A program made the translations under genes and the position numbers. This document shows positions 45,500 through 58,385 of a stretch of 64,000 bases of DNA, piece by piece. The DNA is from Pseudoips prasinana (lineage: Eukaryota; Arthropoda; Insecta; Lepidoptera; Nolidae). Under the pieces are notes generated by a model. It searched no databases and had not been told where the DNA came from. It worked only from the letters and a program-made list of their open reading frames with translations. Position 1 is the first letter of the stretch. Each line of letters opens with the position of its first letter. The DNA lies in NCBI GenBank assembly GCA_951640165.1, contig OX621244.1:17688001-17752000 (forward strand). The letters run 5' to 3'.

Positions 45500-46660
45500 A
45501 GACGTTTTGTGTCGCTGTACATTGAAGTCGTGGGCGTCGCATTCGATTGAAGATGGGAGTGGACATTTCATCAATATGACTGCAAACAGAAAAGAAAAGA
45601 AAACGAATTACCTCACCTTTTCACTATCCCAGACACGAAATATACTATCTTCTTGTTCCTTAATTGCCCACTCTTGTCCTCTGCCTCGTAATGGTATATG
45701 TAACTGTCCACGCCTTAACCGTACAAACTGCATAAAATATCTGGGTGTTCAGATTGATAACCGCTTACAATTTTATAAACATATCGATACCCTTACGTCT
45801 AGACTACGTAGGCTCATATATATTTTTAAGAATCTCCGCCACATTGCTGATACGCGTGTCTTAAAACTTGTATATCTTGCGCTTTGTCAATCTGTCATTC
45901 AGTATTGTATCGTTTCTTGGGGTGGCGCCGCCAAAACTTACATGCTGAAGCTTGAACGCGCTCAGAGAGCTATCCTGAAAGTTGGCTGGAGGCTGCCGTA
46001 TCAATTTCCTACTACCGATTTATACAAAACTTGCAATGTTCTCTCCGTTCGGAAATTGTTCATTCTTAACCTCATTCTAACCACTCACTCCCAGATTCCC
46101 TTTGAACCTTCTAAATTTAATTCTCTTCGCCGTAAATATACAGTTTGCTCCTCTGTCCGTGTGAGTTGTGGTTTGGCCAAACGTTCCTATTATTTTCTTA
46201 GCAGTTTTATTTACAATAAGTCAAATAAAATTTTAAATATATATCCTATGTGTAAATCGAGATGTAGAAAAATAGTATCAAACTGGTTATCTAAACTGGA
46301 CTACGCTGAGACCGAAAATATAATTAGAGTACTCACTTAAATACCTTATACACACACGCACACACACACACAAACACACACACACACACACACATACACA
46401 CACACACACACTTTTCCTCTCAATACCAATACAATGATCGTTCCATTTTGAATTTATTTATATCCGCATTTAGTTAAGTAATTTAAGAGGGTGATTGCCT
46501 GGAGATCTGTCATACAGGTCTTGAACCCAGTATAGACTCCAGCTCTCACAAAGGTCTAAATCTAAACTATCAAATTGTAACTATGTATAAGATGCTATGT
46601 ACCTAAAAATGAGAGAAATAAAATGTTCTATTATTATTACTATTACTATTATTATTAAAC
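45500..46660 (+). mobile_element. 5'-truncated LINE (jockey/CR1-like)
   Basis: The frame to 46340 reads KTNYLTFSLSQT, NCIKYLGVQIDNRLQF, LKLVYLALCQSVIQYCIVSW and LERAQRAILKV, the post-catalytic part of a non-LTR reverse transcriptase and its C-terminus. Stop at 46338-46340. A 3' UTR follows with a CA microsatellite (46350-46411), ending aaataaaatgttctattatt and att/act repeats. The YxDD domain is missing. The first ~120 residues of the open frame (from 45384) come from the inverted repeat, not the LINE. Confidence 0.7.
46350..46411. repeat. (CA)n microsatellite
   Basis: Interrupted CA dinucleotide run in the LINE 3' UTR. Confidence 0.9.
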
Positions 46661-46896
46661 AAAACGTCATGAAGTATGATGCGGGTGTCGGCGCGTTCAC
46701 GGTCGTACTCTCGTCTCGTCGATATATCGGTCGGTGTCTCTAGAGTCTCTAACAATCTTGACTTGTTATAGATAAGTGATGATCTCATCGTCTGCAACAT
46801 CCAAAACGTTCCTGGAACGAGGTAGGTACGTGATAGGTGAGAAAAGGAAACAGATTAAATGGACTATGAATAGGGATACGAAGTCAGACATATCTA

Positions 46897-47108
46897 ACAA
46901 TTTTTTTAAAGACAACGCCCGCACTAGTGTATCTATTCCCTGTGTCGCGGGGTACTTTACAAACATTTAATATACGGACACAAATTACATCCAGACTCAG
47001 AACAACTATTTATGGGTCACACAAATAGTTGTCCGGCGCAGGACTCGAACCCGCGACACGAAGCGGCAAGGCGACTGTCTTAGCTGCTGCGCCACACGTT
47101 CACTCAAC
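46897..47108 (-). mobile_element. tRNA-derived SINE, family B
   Basis: The reverse complement has cgcagcagctaagacagtcg, the B box gggttcgagtcctgcgccgg and the family body; the A-rich end is at the left. Confidence 0.8.
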
Positions 47109-47250
47109 TTAGTCAACAGTCAAATTACTAACGTAAACGTTTATTTTGCCTTTTCTGTCACGTAAATAGCCTGTGGCAACATAGATGCTGGGAAGATTTA
47201 GTTTTCGATATGGTAGGTTATGCTAGGAAGATGTAGTTCATATTGCTATA

Positions 47251-47448
47251 CCTTTTTTTTTTTTTTTTTTTTGGTAAGGCAGGGGGAATGCCTTCGCATG
47301 CCACCCGCTAAAACCGACCTACTAAACCTACCTGCTGTGGACTTCTCTTGGCGCCTGATGGGGAAGTCCCGGGAACGCGGGTATGCTGCTCCGGTACCCC
47401 CCTTTTGCGCCATGTCCCAGATGGTCGGGACACGTACCCTCGGAGGGC
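47251..47448 (-). mobile_element. Short poly(A) retroposon with 13-bp target duplication
   Basis: A T tract (47253-47272) and ~175 bp of GC-rich sequence (ggtaaggcagggggaatgcc ... cacgtaccctcggagggc) are flanked by tcatattgctata at 47238-47250 and 47449-47461. It is probably the 5'-truncated 3' end of a LINE inserted by target-primed reverse transcription. The family is not recognised. Confidence 0.75.
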
Positions 47449-47464
47449 TCATATTGCTATAACC

Positions 47465-48005
47465 TATAAATTGTGTAGTAAGTCTTCTTTCTCTCTTAGC
47501 TAAAATGCTTTCCAAAGTTAAGCTACCTAGTGACTGCTAGTAATTGTTTTAATATGAACTTATCACTTAACGAGATATATGAACCTAACAGCCCTCCAAA
47601 TACTGGAGCAGAAATAACAACTTGTAACGTAACAAGTGTTCGCAAAAAACAAGAAAGTTGGAGATAATGAAATAAGGAATAAGACAAGTAATTAATGTCT
47701 ATTGTTGTTACTTGATTAAGAGCATTAGCACCAGTAATTCATGCAATTTCGGCATCTTTATAATGACCAGGTGTATCTACTTTACGGAAGTATCAGTATC
47801 AAAATTATAATAGAAACAATTACAATTAAAATGAACTTCTGCCTTGTATGACTTAATGTATCAAATTTAATAGGTGCACAATCAAGCCGGTTTACTAGGG
47901 CAATAGGCCGGTGCCGCGGTGTTTTGGCTGCTTAGTATGGCCGGGCACCGTTGGCGTCAAGTAGCTTAAAAATAATTGCTACGCACTCCAGCACAACGCC
48001 AGATG
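47465..48005. other. Unrecognised AT-rich DNA
   Basis: No gene or repeat identified. Confidence 0.5.
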
Positions 48006-48009
48006 ACTT

Positions 48010-48420
48010 CTTTTTTTTTTGCCGTCCCGGAACTCAAGTGCCATGTCACCGAGATACCGCCTACTGTCGTTGAGCCAACATCTGCTAAACAATGAAGATG
48101 TTACCGAAGCCACGAACACGTTGGCCCATGCCCACCTCGCTACACGGCGTCTCACCCGGTAGGACCTTGATCGTCAGACAGCGGCTGGGAGGGGGACCTG
48201 GTGGGGAACCGAAGTCTAAGCGGCGAAAATCCAAAAGAAGTAGGACACGGCAAATGGCTAAGGATAGTCCTACAAAAGGTGGTCTCTCCACGTGACTCGT
48301 CACACCCTAATGACAGTGCTATCTTTATGGCACTCGTACCAACAATCGCCGAGTAGTGTGGCCTCGCCACGGAACTTGTTCTTCGGTCGTCCACCCGGAA
48401 GACCTGAGAAGGCTACATGC
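48010..48420 (-). mobile_element. GC-rich retroelement 3' end with poly(A)
   Basis: A T tract at 48010-48020 is followed by ~400 bp of GC-rich non-AT background DNA (gccgtcccggaactcaagtg ... ggaagacctgagaaggc). It looks like a LINE 3' UTR in minus orientation. The frames here overlap each other without conserved motifs and are not called as genes. Confidence 0.45.
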
Positions 48421-49321
48421 GCTCAATCAATTAGTAGACGTTGAACATTTCAGTGTATTTATAGATATTTTTGTATTACGGATAACAAAAAAATTATAAA
48501 TATATACTATTTTTATCGAACTGTTCTTTCAATTAATTGTTTAGAGTACTAACTAATGTATTTTAGGAACATTACTAAAAGATTGAAAAAGCACTAACTT
48601 TCTTATACTACTTATAGCTGAATTAATATACAGAGTTGACATTCTAGAGATATGTAATGTACTCATAGTCACAACAAAACTAGGTATGAATCTATTTGTA
48701 TCAATAAATTTATCATTATAATGACTTACTAGAAAATTTTGATGCATATCGCGTAACATAAACACAAAACCAAAAAAATACATATAGCCGAATTTATAAC
48801 CCTCTTTTTTCTTAAATTTGGTTAAAATTCTCTTATTTGTTACTTTAAATCTCAAATTTTATTTAAATAAACTTATTGGCTTAAGTATAGTCGCATTCAT
48901 AACTGCCGTAGCAGTCTTACAAAACATTGATAAAAATTTGATTTAAATCAAAACACGAGTTTAATACGAGTTAGTATCATTTCAATTCTATACTATAGAC
49001 AAACACTGTTTTCTGTCCTATTTCATGCATACGTCAAGAGCAGTAAAAGGCTTTGGTAACTGCCATCCGCACGACCCAATTTCGAAAGATGTGACATATT
49101 TCTAATATCGCAATAAATAATTCATATCTTTTTAGAGTAGCAAATGGCTGTTCTGAAACAATTAGAGTCAGCCCCATAATGACTTCAGGTAAAGTTAATA
49201 TCACGCGTAGGTTTTCATAAAATTAAGTAAACGTCATAATTTTGGCATGGAACTATTAATCTGGCACGCCTTTGAGTAAATAATGTAAATGACTGGTTTA
49301 CAGTACAGGATATTGACGATT
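48421..49321. other. AT-rich DNA, nothing recognised
   Basis: A 100-residue minus frame (48553-48855) is AT-driven and shows no motif. Confidence 0.5.
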
Positions 49322-49548
49322 GTGTGGTAACGGCGAAGAATATCATAACCGCATCTTCGTCCATCCCGTAGGGGGCGTAGAAGTCGACCCGTGGAACTTC
49401 TTCCCGTGGACGGGCGGCAGTTTACTTCTGTGTACTATAACCATTTTATTGCGATCGCCAACCCGTCTGCCAAGCGTGGCGATTATGGCATAACCGCCCA
49501 AGGTCTTCGGGTAGGCTTTTGTCCAACAGTGGATTTTTTACAGCTGTT
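49322..49548 (+). mobile_element. Internally deleted RTE (5' end joined to 3' end), copy 3
   Basis: Starts gtgtggtaacggcgaagaat, includes gcgatcgccaacccgtctgc and gcgtggcgattatggcataa, then the 3' tail ttgtccaacagtgga. Same join as copies 1 and 2. Confidence 0.75.
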
Positions 49549-49660
49549 AAAATACTAATACAACTAATAAAATAAAATAAAAAGTTTTTTATTCACGTAG
49601 ACTTTAAAAAAGTGCTCGTAAATAGTCAGAACATGTTTGTAGTAATATAATTAAGTATAC

Positions 49661-49853
49661 ATAATTATTTCTAGTTACATAGATATTAAGGTACACGGAT
49701 TGTATAAAAACATTTATAAAGTTTATTTTATAATAGTAATGATATTCAGCTAGTTTGTATTAAGTTGTTGTCAAAGAGATTATGCTTAAGTTTAATTATC
49801 GAAATTTATAGCATTAGCTATATTTTATTACACATTGTCTGAATGGTTCTGTT
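49661..49853 (+). repeat. Unclassified interspersed repeat, copy 2
   Basis: Homologous to 1-184 (see there). It ends ctgaatggttctgttgatg and then an (atg)n tract. Confidence 0.6.
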
Positions 49854-49869
49854 GATGTGCTATGATGAT

Positions 49870-50670
49870 GATGATTATAAAATGGGAGAAAATAATGTAA
49901 ACTAGGTTAAACTCTATAAAGCTTCAACGTTTAGGGTTTTGTACCCACATACCAACAAGGAACCCTTCTAATATATCTCAGCTTCTACTGATGATAGGGA
50001 TGTGATATATTAAATAATTTAAATTTAACTGAAATTTTGCTTATCCAGCCTTATTTCTCACATAACAAATAGAAAATGTTTATATTTCATTTGGAAACGG
50101 GACTAAAGTATGAGGTCAACATTTCAAAATAGTTCAAACGACACTCCATTTGAACGATACTCTCATATGAAAGAATTTCTTAATTAGGGGTTGCGAACAC
50201 ATGCGCCGCATTACAAACTTAAAGTAAATATGTGGATTAGATTTATTTAATACTCTGTTATTGACCTTGCCAATTGTGCACTAGGCATATAAAATACGCT
50301 ATTATGCAAATAATATATACCTAGTGCGTTAATAATCATTGAATCATTGAGTTCATCATCAATTGAGCATCGGATCGCTATTCTAGTGACTATTATTAAA
50401 TTATTCTTCATTCACATTGCTATTGAATTATGTAATTCCGATATTTGGAAATAGGAATTTTTTTATTCGCAGTGATGTATTTCCAATCATTTGAGTGTTT
50501 CCGTTTTTAAATAGCACATTTGTTTAAATTTTCTATACTCACAATCAATCATAATGAGATTTTCTGTTTGTATGCTGTTTGCGTTTTCGTGACTTATGAA
50601 TACCAAAAGAACTTTTTAAAGATTTTATGAAGGTACGGAATTCTAAGTGCGTGAGGCTGATATGCGATAA
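49870..50670. other. AT-rich DNA, nothing recognised
   Basis: No gene or repeat identified. Confidence 0.5.
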
Positions 50671-50674
50671 GTAT

Positions 50675-50807
50675 AGACGCCAGCACATCTAGCTAACCCA
50701 ATATGTCAAATTTCTTTAATAGATTTTCATCTTTATCACATAAGCTTAAGGTTCACTTTCAATTGGGGAAATGTGACAGATAGGGGTGGCTTAATGTGCT
50801 AGCGTCT
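50675..50807. mobile_element. MITE 'gccagca' family, copy 3
   Basis: The ends agacgccagcacatctagct and ggcttaatgtgctagcgtct are inverted repeats. The core ataagcttaaggttcacttt matches copies 1 and 2. This is the cleanest copy. Confidence 0.8.
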
Positions 50808-51199
50808 GCACGTAGTATACTAACGCACTTAGGATTTTGTACCTTCATAAGATATTTTAAAAGTCGGTTTATTTAGTATTTGTTTTTGCTACGGCTTATT
50901 ACTAGTTAAATTACAAGAACTTATTATCCTTACCTCAAATTATACAAATAATGCAATGTTCATATATGCTACTACCAACTACTATTATTAAAGTAGTAAA
51001 GGTGATAATATTTTTGTATTTGAGTATATAATCAAGATAGACGAAAATATAATGACAGTAAATGAGGTGAAAGAGGTCGCAAGGATCGTGGCAAATGGGA
51101 ATCCATCGTCTTAGCCCACCTCTCTGGGAAACAGGCGTGAATCTATGTATGTATGTATATTCAAAAAACCCCAAAGATACCGTTCTTTATGCGATTTAA

Positions 51200-52772
51200 G
51201 TCATCATATCATCATCATCATCATATTAGCCGAAAGACGTTCACTGCTGGACAAAGGCCTCCCCCAAGGATCTCCACAATAGCCGGTCCTGCACTGCCCG
51301 CATTCAGCGGCTTCCCGCGACCCGCACAAGATCGTCCACGCTGCGTCTTCCGGTACGTGGTCGCCACTCGAGAACCTTTCTGCCCCATCGGCCGTCAGTT
51401 CTACGAGCTATGTGCCCTGCCCACTGCCACTTCAGTTTGGCAATTCTTTGGGCTATGCCGGCTACTTTGGTTCGCCTGCGGATCTCAGCGTTTCTGATTC
51501 GATCTCGCAGGGAAACTCCAAGCATAGCCCTTTTCATTGCTCTTTGGGTAACCTTGAGCCGCCTGATAAGGCCCATAGTGAGCGACCACATCTCTGTTCC
51601 GTAAGTTATCACTGGCAACACACACTGGTCGAAGACTTTCGACTTGAGACACTGCGGTATTTGGGACGAGAAGATATTAGGTACGTAGCTTCCCGAACGC
51701 TGCCCAGCCGAGTTGGATTCTACGATTGACCTCCTTTTCGAAGATGGACCTACCTAGTTGGATGGTCTGTCCTAGGTCAATATAGTTCTCTACAACTTCT
51801 AGTGCGGAGTCTCCAACCTTAACTAGAGTGGGTGCAACATGGATGTTCGACATGATTTTCGTCTCATCCATGTTCATTTTCAGACCCACTTGTTGAGAGA
51901 TACTACTGAGGCCATCGAGCATTGTACCGAGGTCGTCAAGGGTCTCAGCCATGATAACTATATCGTCGGCAAATCTAAGGTGGGTGATGTACTCGCCATT
52001 GATATTGATGCCAAAGCCTTCCCAGTCCAGAAGCTTGAAAAGATCTTCCAATGCAGCGGTGAACAGTTTCGCAGATATGACGTCTCCCTGTCTCATGCCT
52101 CGCTGCAATTGAATAGGTTTCGAGTTCTGGTCCTGAAGTCGGACTGACATGGTGGCGTTTTCGTTCAAAAACTTTAACACCTGGACATACCGATAGTCAA
52201 TTTGGCGCCTTTGAAGAGACCTCAGCACGGCCCAAGTTTCGATAGAATCAAAGGCTTTCTCATAGTCCACAAACGCTAAGCATAATGGCTGGTTATACTC
52301 CTCGGTCTTCTGTATAACTTGCCGCAGCGTATGTATGTGGTCTATGGTACCGTAGCCTTTTCGGAAACCGGCTTGTTCGGGAGGCTGGAAGTCGTCAAAC
52401 CTTCGTGCAAGACGATTCGTAATGACTCTCGAAAACAACTTGTATACATGGCTCAGCAGTTAGGTGGGTCTGTAATTCTTCAATAGGGTTTTATCGCCCT
52501 TTTTGAAGAAAAGCACAACCACACTCTTGAGCCATGCGTTTGGCGTTTGACCTTCGAGTATGACGGAGTTGAATAACTTCTGAAGGGCCCGTAGGATCGG
52601 TGTACCACCCGCCTTCAGAAGCTCAGCTGTAACTCCATCATCACCCGGCGCCTTGTTGTTTTTCAGTTGTTTGAGAGCCATTCTAATCTCGTACAGGCTG
52701 ACGTCCGGGATATCTTGGGTGTAGTGTCGAGTTAGTCTTGCTCTTGGATCTGAGGCATGACTATTGACAGGA
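51200..52772 (-). mobile_element. RTE-clade LINE, 5' truncated, RT domain readable
   Basis: On the minus strand it runs from just before the RT domain to the (ATC)n tail at 51202-51228. The sequence is close to insect RTE elements such as the Heliconius HmRTE group as I remember them. The RT and C-terminal part are nearly complete apart from one stop, one frameshift and an in-frame loss of about eight residues near 51320. Confidence 0.85.
51304..52681 (-). pseudogene. RTE reverse transcriptase ORF, broken
   Basis: From 52681: MALKQLKNNKAPGDD, VVLFFKKGDKTLLKNYRPT, then a TAA replacing a residue before LLSHVYK. The same frame continues from 52438 with PPEQAGFRKGYGTIDH, AFVDYEKAFDSIE (catalytic D), MRQGDVISAKLFTAALED and RFADDIVIM (FADD catalytic box). 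A frameshift near 51675 moves to the frame with VLPVITYGTEMW, LKVTQRAMKRAMLG and WQWAGHIARRTDGRWG. It copies element RNA by target-primed reverse transcription; this copy is inactive. The usual GRPPTRWT stretch between RRSV and DDLVRVAGSR is missing. Confidence 0.85.
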
Positions 52773-53390
52773 AGTCAATACATCTAGGCAGAATCATATA
52801 CATTTAACCAGTGAACGCAAACATTTAACATCGTTGTTTGATCTTTGGTAGACTTTACTTGTCAAAACAACAGTTTGACATGTCGCTTATTAGCGCCATC
52901 TAGTTCCCTTTAGGGCTCAAAAATCTCATCTGTCAAAAATAAAAAACTACTCCTTAATTGTCAACATCTTTAGGTGCCATCAAATATTCAGAAGCACTTA
53001 ATATTAATTTAATAAATTTGTCTTTAAGAGCGCGCTTACCACATATTTTTTTGTTAACATATGTGGAAAATCTCTTCGCTTTTAAAAACTATTTTGGTTT
53101 GTTTAACCACGTTATTTTCAAGTCTTGTATTAGAATAGAAATGTAATTTATACTTTGTAAGAATTTTTGCTAGAAAATAATTGAACATTTTGTTTCTATA
53201 GAAAATAGTTACTACTTTTTTACTATATGTTATTACTAGTATACTTTAACAAGATAATATAAAATACGTTTATCACTAAATTTATTTAGATAATTGTGTA
53301 TTACTACTTAAACGATTTATTGCTATTATTATTAACCAATTAGTGATCAATGCGTTAAGAAAAGCCTTTTTTAAACGTATTTTTAATTAC
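52773..53390. other. AT-rich DNA, nothing recognised
   Basis: Short chance frames only. Confidence 0.5.
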
Positions 53391-53424
53391 AGTGCTAGAA
53401 ATTTTAATGAATATAACTTTTACC

Positions 53425-53632
53425 ACCACTCTGTGGAATCAATTAACTAACGGAGGAATTCCCAATCCGGAAAACATAACAACCTTCAAGAAGCGAGCCT
53501 ATTCCTTTTATAAATGCCGTCAACACACGTACGGCCCCACTGGTGTTGCGTGTCCATGGGCAACGGTGATCACTTACCATCAGCTTGCCTGCCTGCCCTG
53601 CTTGCCCGTTTGTCTTGGTATTCTATAAAAAT
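53425..53632 (+). mobile_element. LINE C-terminus and tail
   Basis: The frame reads NITTFKKRAYSFYKCRQHT and GVACPWATVITYHQLACLPC, the characteristic end of a lepidopteran LINE ORF that overlaps the widespread 'ccatgggcaacggtgatcac' tail. The opposite-sense relative is at 14870-15075. Confidence 0.6.
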
Positions 53633-53639
53633 AAGTCTA

Positions 53640-56600
53640 TGAAGAAATAGCCTTTAAGTAATGCCAGGTTATTAGATATTTACAAAGGGGGCATAATAAC
53701 ACAAATTACTAAATTATAACCGCCTTCATCTCTGTGCAGGTCGTTCTGTTGAGGAGAACTCGATATTATATTATTATAACTTTTATATCATGCTGTAAAC
53801 AATATTACGACGGGGTTTCTGTGGGCGGAGATATAAAGAACACCATGACAAGTAAATTTTATTGTTATGAAGCAATAGAGGATAAGATTTCGAAGAAAGC
53901 CACCCTACTAACTTGACTCACAAACATGTGATTCACTCTCGACAATAAAGTTTGCGTTTCTTTCCAAAAAAGTCATACAATCTACTACTCATTCAAACTC
54001 GAAGATATAACATGACGCATAAAATAATTTATAGTATGTTTTCTGAAAGCATTAATACCGTACTTAGGTATAATCCTTCAAAATACCAATAACAGTTGGG
54101 TAATTTTGCCATTCCCCTAAAGCGGCTGCCATATTGAGTCACGCGAACGGCAACACTAGCGATGCCGAATACATCACTTCTCATTGTGTAACTAAATCAG
54201 TAAACCAGCATATTAAGCTTTTACTGTAGCCTATGGATATTTGTAGTATATACTTGATGATCTTTGAAAATCTTATTAATACTTAAATAGTACCCAGTGC
54301 TTGGCGCCGGACTGCCTACACTAGAAGTAGCTAGGTAGATAGACAATTCCATCTGACTATTGCCGCAGGACAAGGGGAAGTAATTATACAGTTCTCGTTT
54401 CTGTTATATAATTAAGAAATAAATTAAATTTTAATGTGTTGGCGTTTCTATACACAAAATTCATTTCGGCTCTTAGAGGGTGAAGTCAAAGTATAATTTA
54501 AAAAAATATTAAGTTGTGTGAGCTCTTTCGACTATGTTATCATTTCTGCTATTTAGTTAACTTTTTATTGGAATATTCAGGTTTCAACATTATTATTTTT
54601 TGACTACATTCGTTGTATGTATGCTAGATGATGTTTATGCCCACTTACAATGTAAAGGGTTTCGTCTAGCGACTACAACGTCTCATTAGCAAGATAAGCC
54701 TCGAGTCTCAAACTCTTCAAACCTCAGCGAGCGTCGACAAGCTATTACAAAATTTACACGTCACGTCTTTATTCAGTATATCATGGTTTAGGCTCCCCAC
54801 AAATTGCCGGCTTGCGGCCAATTGTAATACACTAATAAATGTTACAATTCACACGTTCCACAATTGCCTCCAAGAAAACGACAGAATCTAGAGTCTGCAC
54901 CGCCTTTCCATATTCACTAGAGAGGAACACATGGGGGAAAACCAGTGTATTTTAATACGTAAGAAACTACGACTGAAATTTATGGACCCATTATCACAAT
55001 AGATAATATGCCCATACATTTTGGCGGAGGCTGTTTTAAACTTCATTTTTATATATTTAGATTAGATTAGATTACTAGCTTGCTAAATTTTTAACTCCCG
55101 GCACAAAGTTTAATGTTATAAGTTCTAATTATCGATTTGTCTATGGCATTGTAAAGTAACTCTCAAAGAGTCAAACCAATTTCTATAGTAGTTACCTGTT
55201 ATCCGAAAACCAGTTTTCTATAAATAAATATAAGGAGGCTAATGCTGGTTTCGTGAAGCAACATTTTTAAAATTAGAAATTAAACTTTAGAAAATTAACT
55301 ACATTACGAATAAGAAATTGCCTTGGGGAATGTTAGAAACGCTCATTTAACGCTCATGTTAGAAACGCTCATAATTTAAATATAATTGTTTGAACTTATT
55401 TGCAAGGAAAAGAATAAATAATTGGACCTTACGTCTAGTTATTTTTCTATTGATAAAGTTACTAGTACATACAATATATATCCCCAAGTTAAGCTTTAAA
55501 TATGTTACTAAAAGAAATATGATAAATGTAAACCAAATTTTTAAAGTATCTATTAAGATTCAGTTGAGTTTCTAATCATAATATTAGGGGATGTGGTATA
55601 ATTATATATAATAATTATATATTATATAATAATAGGTGATAATGGAATTTGAACTTAATCGATTATTTATATTATTCAACATTTAAAATTGATACAATAC
55701 ATAGTGCTGAAATATGCTATCGTAACCGGTAGATAAATAATATAAAAGAACGGGGTTGCAGTTTAAGAGCCTAGCGATATTTGTTTTTTGCACGGCACCT
55801 TAAAAACGATTTGTGTACTTAAATGTATTTTGACTAGGTGAATAAGCTGCAGCTTAACCCTAGCGTTAACTTACTTGATTGCGAGGTGAAAATATCGATC
55901 CATTGCCATATGCAACTATCAATTTTGGGTGATGACGGTGAGCACACCGTTCCTTCTGAGGATTAATGGAACTATCTTATACAACATGACTTTTCTCAAT
56001 TAATCTATTTAACATGGTCTTTAATACGTGCCGCGACATAAAATTTGCAGGTAAGTTTGTCTGTTAGTCACGAGACTTCTATAATAAGTCTTAGACAACA
56101 ACAACAAAGAGGAGCTGGGAATCAGATATTTGATATCGTTGCAACGAAACTGCTTAAATTGCCATTTGATTCTCTATTAAAATTACATTATTTTTTATAA
56201 CTTTTATTTAGTATTGTAAATTAATACGGTGGCGGTTTTCTATACACGGACCGGTTCCATGAAAATATACTCAATAAAACTATTTTTAAATACAAAACAT
56301 CGACGTCAAAATAAACTATGTATTATATACTAAATTATACCATAAGAAGTAGGTGCCAATTAGAATAGGCCCCAAATATACCAAAAATAAATTATTAGCA
56401 CTAACTTCATATGTTATAATTTAGTGTATAACTGAAATTAATTTATACTTATAAATTCGTTTTGAAGTTGGTGTTCTAATTTTAAAATAGATTTCATTTT
56501 TAATGTTTCAGTAACAATTTATATGGTCTCGATTGAGAATTAATAATACTTAACAATACTATATTTACAATTTATCAAAGACGTTTAACCCATTAAATCT

Positions 56601-56655
56601 GTGATTACCATTATGAATTCGAAGATTCTACTATTCGAACTTGACAAAATTTATA
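53640..56655. other. AT-rich intergenic DNA
   Basis: 3 kb with only small chance frames; an AT palindromic stretch (aattatatataataattata) lies at 55600-55630. No gene or repeat recognised. Confidence 0.5.
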
Positions 56656-56657
56656 AT

Positions 56658-57213
56658 TTTTTTTTTTTTTTTTTTATTTATTTATAGTTAAATAAAACGG
56701 TTAATAACCAATTACATTAATTAACATAGAAACAATTACATTACTTATTTTTAGGGTTACATATAAATTTCAATACAAAATACTGGACATCCTTGCATAC
56801 TTTCTCTCACAGAAAACCAAACATATTCGCCTAATGTCTGTCCATCTACCGGCAAACACATCGCATTCAGGATAGGCAATCAGGAGGGCGTTTAGCATGT
56901 CTAGGGTTCGACATACTGGAGACTTGGCTCTAGCGACAGTATGATGCAGCGGCTTCGCAAATAATTCACGCTGGTGGCGGCACTGATGATGCCTACGACC
57001 AGGCACATATAATCGACAGAATAAATTGAGGAGCTCAGGACAGGCGATTTCTCCACGAAAGATTTTGCAGGCTACCGTAAGCTGATCAAAGCCTCTTCTA
57101 ACCTCCAAAGAATTAAAACCTAACATTCCTAAAAGATAATTAGTAGGGTACATATAAGGATAGTAGTTGTATATCCTTTTAAATAGAAATCTTAAGAAGG
57201 TTTTTTGCATTAT
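56658..57213 (-). mobile_element. 5'-truncated LINE with poly(A)
   Basis: The minus-strand frame (57210-56770, 146 residues) reads YPTNYLLGMLGFNSLEVRRG, FRGEIACPELL, LYVPGRRHHQCRHQRELFA and RTLDMLNAL, matching the C-terminal domain of lepidopteran jockey-type LINEs. A poly(A) tract (plus-strand T run 56658-56676) and a taaataaata-type end follow. No RT core remains. Confidence 0.7.
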
Positions 57214-58380
57214 ATATATATAGAGTTGTTCAAGCCGCCCAGTACGACACTGACCTGGTTTTTTGACTGTTGTCTAACGTCTACAACCGGAGCCGACATC
57301 TTAATGTGCCCTCGGAAGTACGGAGATGCTCAGAAGATAAACCCTTTGGCGATCATCTATCTATACACTGACCGCGAGCCTCGGTGCTTTTCCATTTTCC
57401 GGTGTAAGCAACTGGCTGTGAGCATTAAATTTATAATATTATCTGCTCTTTATGATTCTACTAATAAAATTTGTTTTTAATTCTAAGAATTGGCTTAAAA
57501 TATATAATAATATGTATATGACAGATTCTATGAGATACGTTATATTTCATTTTTTTAATAAATTGAAAACATACACATTTTTATGCCATTCATTGAATTA
57601 ACTGCGAGAATTATTCAATCTTTTACTATCTTATGTACTCTAAAACTCAATTTGAATGACACTAAAAGGAATCCATAATTAATAGCGGCATAATCGTCTT
57701 AGATATAATGCTTAAAGCGATGTGACTTATTTTCATTATTTTAAAATGCTGCTACCTGACCATAGTTTAAAGTTCAAAGTTTAATTATTATTTTAGTTTT
57801 CCTCGTTCCATAGTTAGAATATAAATTTTCAAGGTAAGCGAATCAGTGTGATGTCATCCTTAGTGGTCATTCAAAAAATAGTTTTAATAATAATAGTTTT
57901 TAAAATCTAAAAAACACGCTTTTAGCACGCACCAAAAATTACAAAATATGTAGGTGCATTTCAAATAGCCTGTCCGAAATTTTGCATTTTTGTTCCAACA
58001 TATAGGTAACTAGCTTAACACTTCGGTATTCAGAATAATTAGGAGTAACAACAAAATTAGGCCTGCAGTCATCGTAGTGTCTAAGTCGTAGTTATTAAAA
58101 TACCCGGAAAAATATAATAGATTATGAAAAGATTCGCTGCTGCTGTTTGATACATATTTGCATCACGTCGATGAGATTCGTAACTATATTTTTATTTTTT
58201 TTTTAACCGTGTTTTTTCTATTTACATTAGTTTATTTATTCATAGCGTGTAACATAAATAATTAAAGATACTTCTAGACCTATACCGACTCATATAGGAA
58301 GACCAAGTTGTTGAACATCAGTAGCAAACAAATTTATTTTGTTTTCTGATAGAAAAAGTGTCACATCACACATATTTTTT
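57214..58380. other. AT-rich DNA, nothing recognised
   Basis: Contains a 91-residue chance frame at 57205-57480 that I do not recognise. Confidence 0.5.
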
Positions 58381-58385
58381 ATTAT

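Noticed and set aside
45384..46340. A 318-residue ORF as a single gene
   Set aside because: The N-terminal third comes from an inverted repeat and the rest is the C-terminus of a LINE.
48085..48394. Overlapping open frames of 67-80 residues on both strands
   Set aside because: The region is GC-rich and next to a T tract, best read as a retroelement 3' end; no frame has a recognisable motif.
48553..48855. 100-residue minus-strand ORF
   Set aside because: AT-rich composition, no motif, no conserved neighbour; likely chance.
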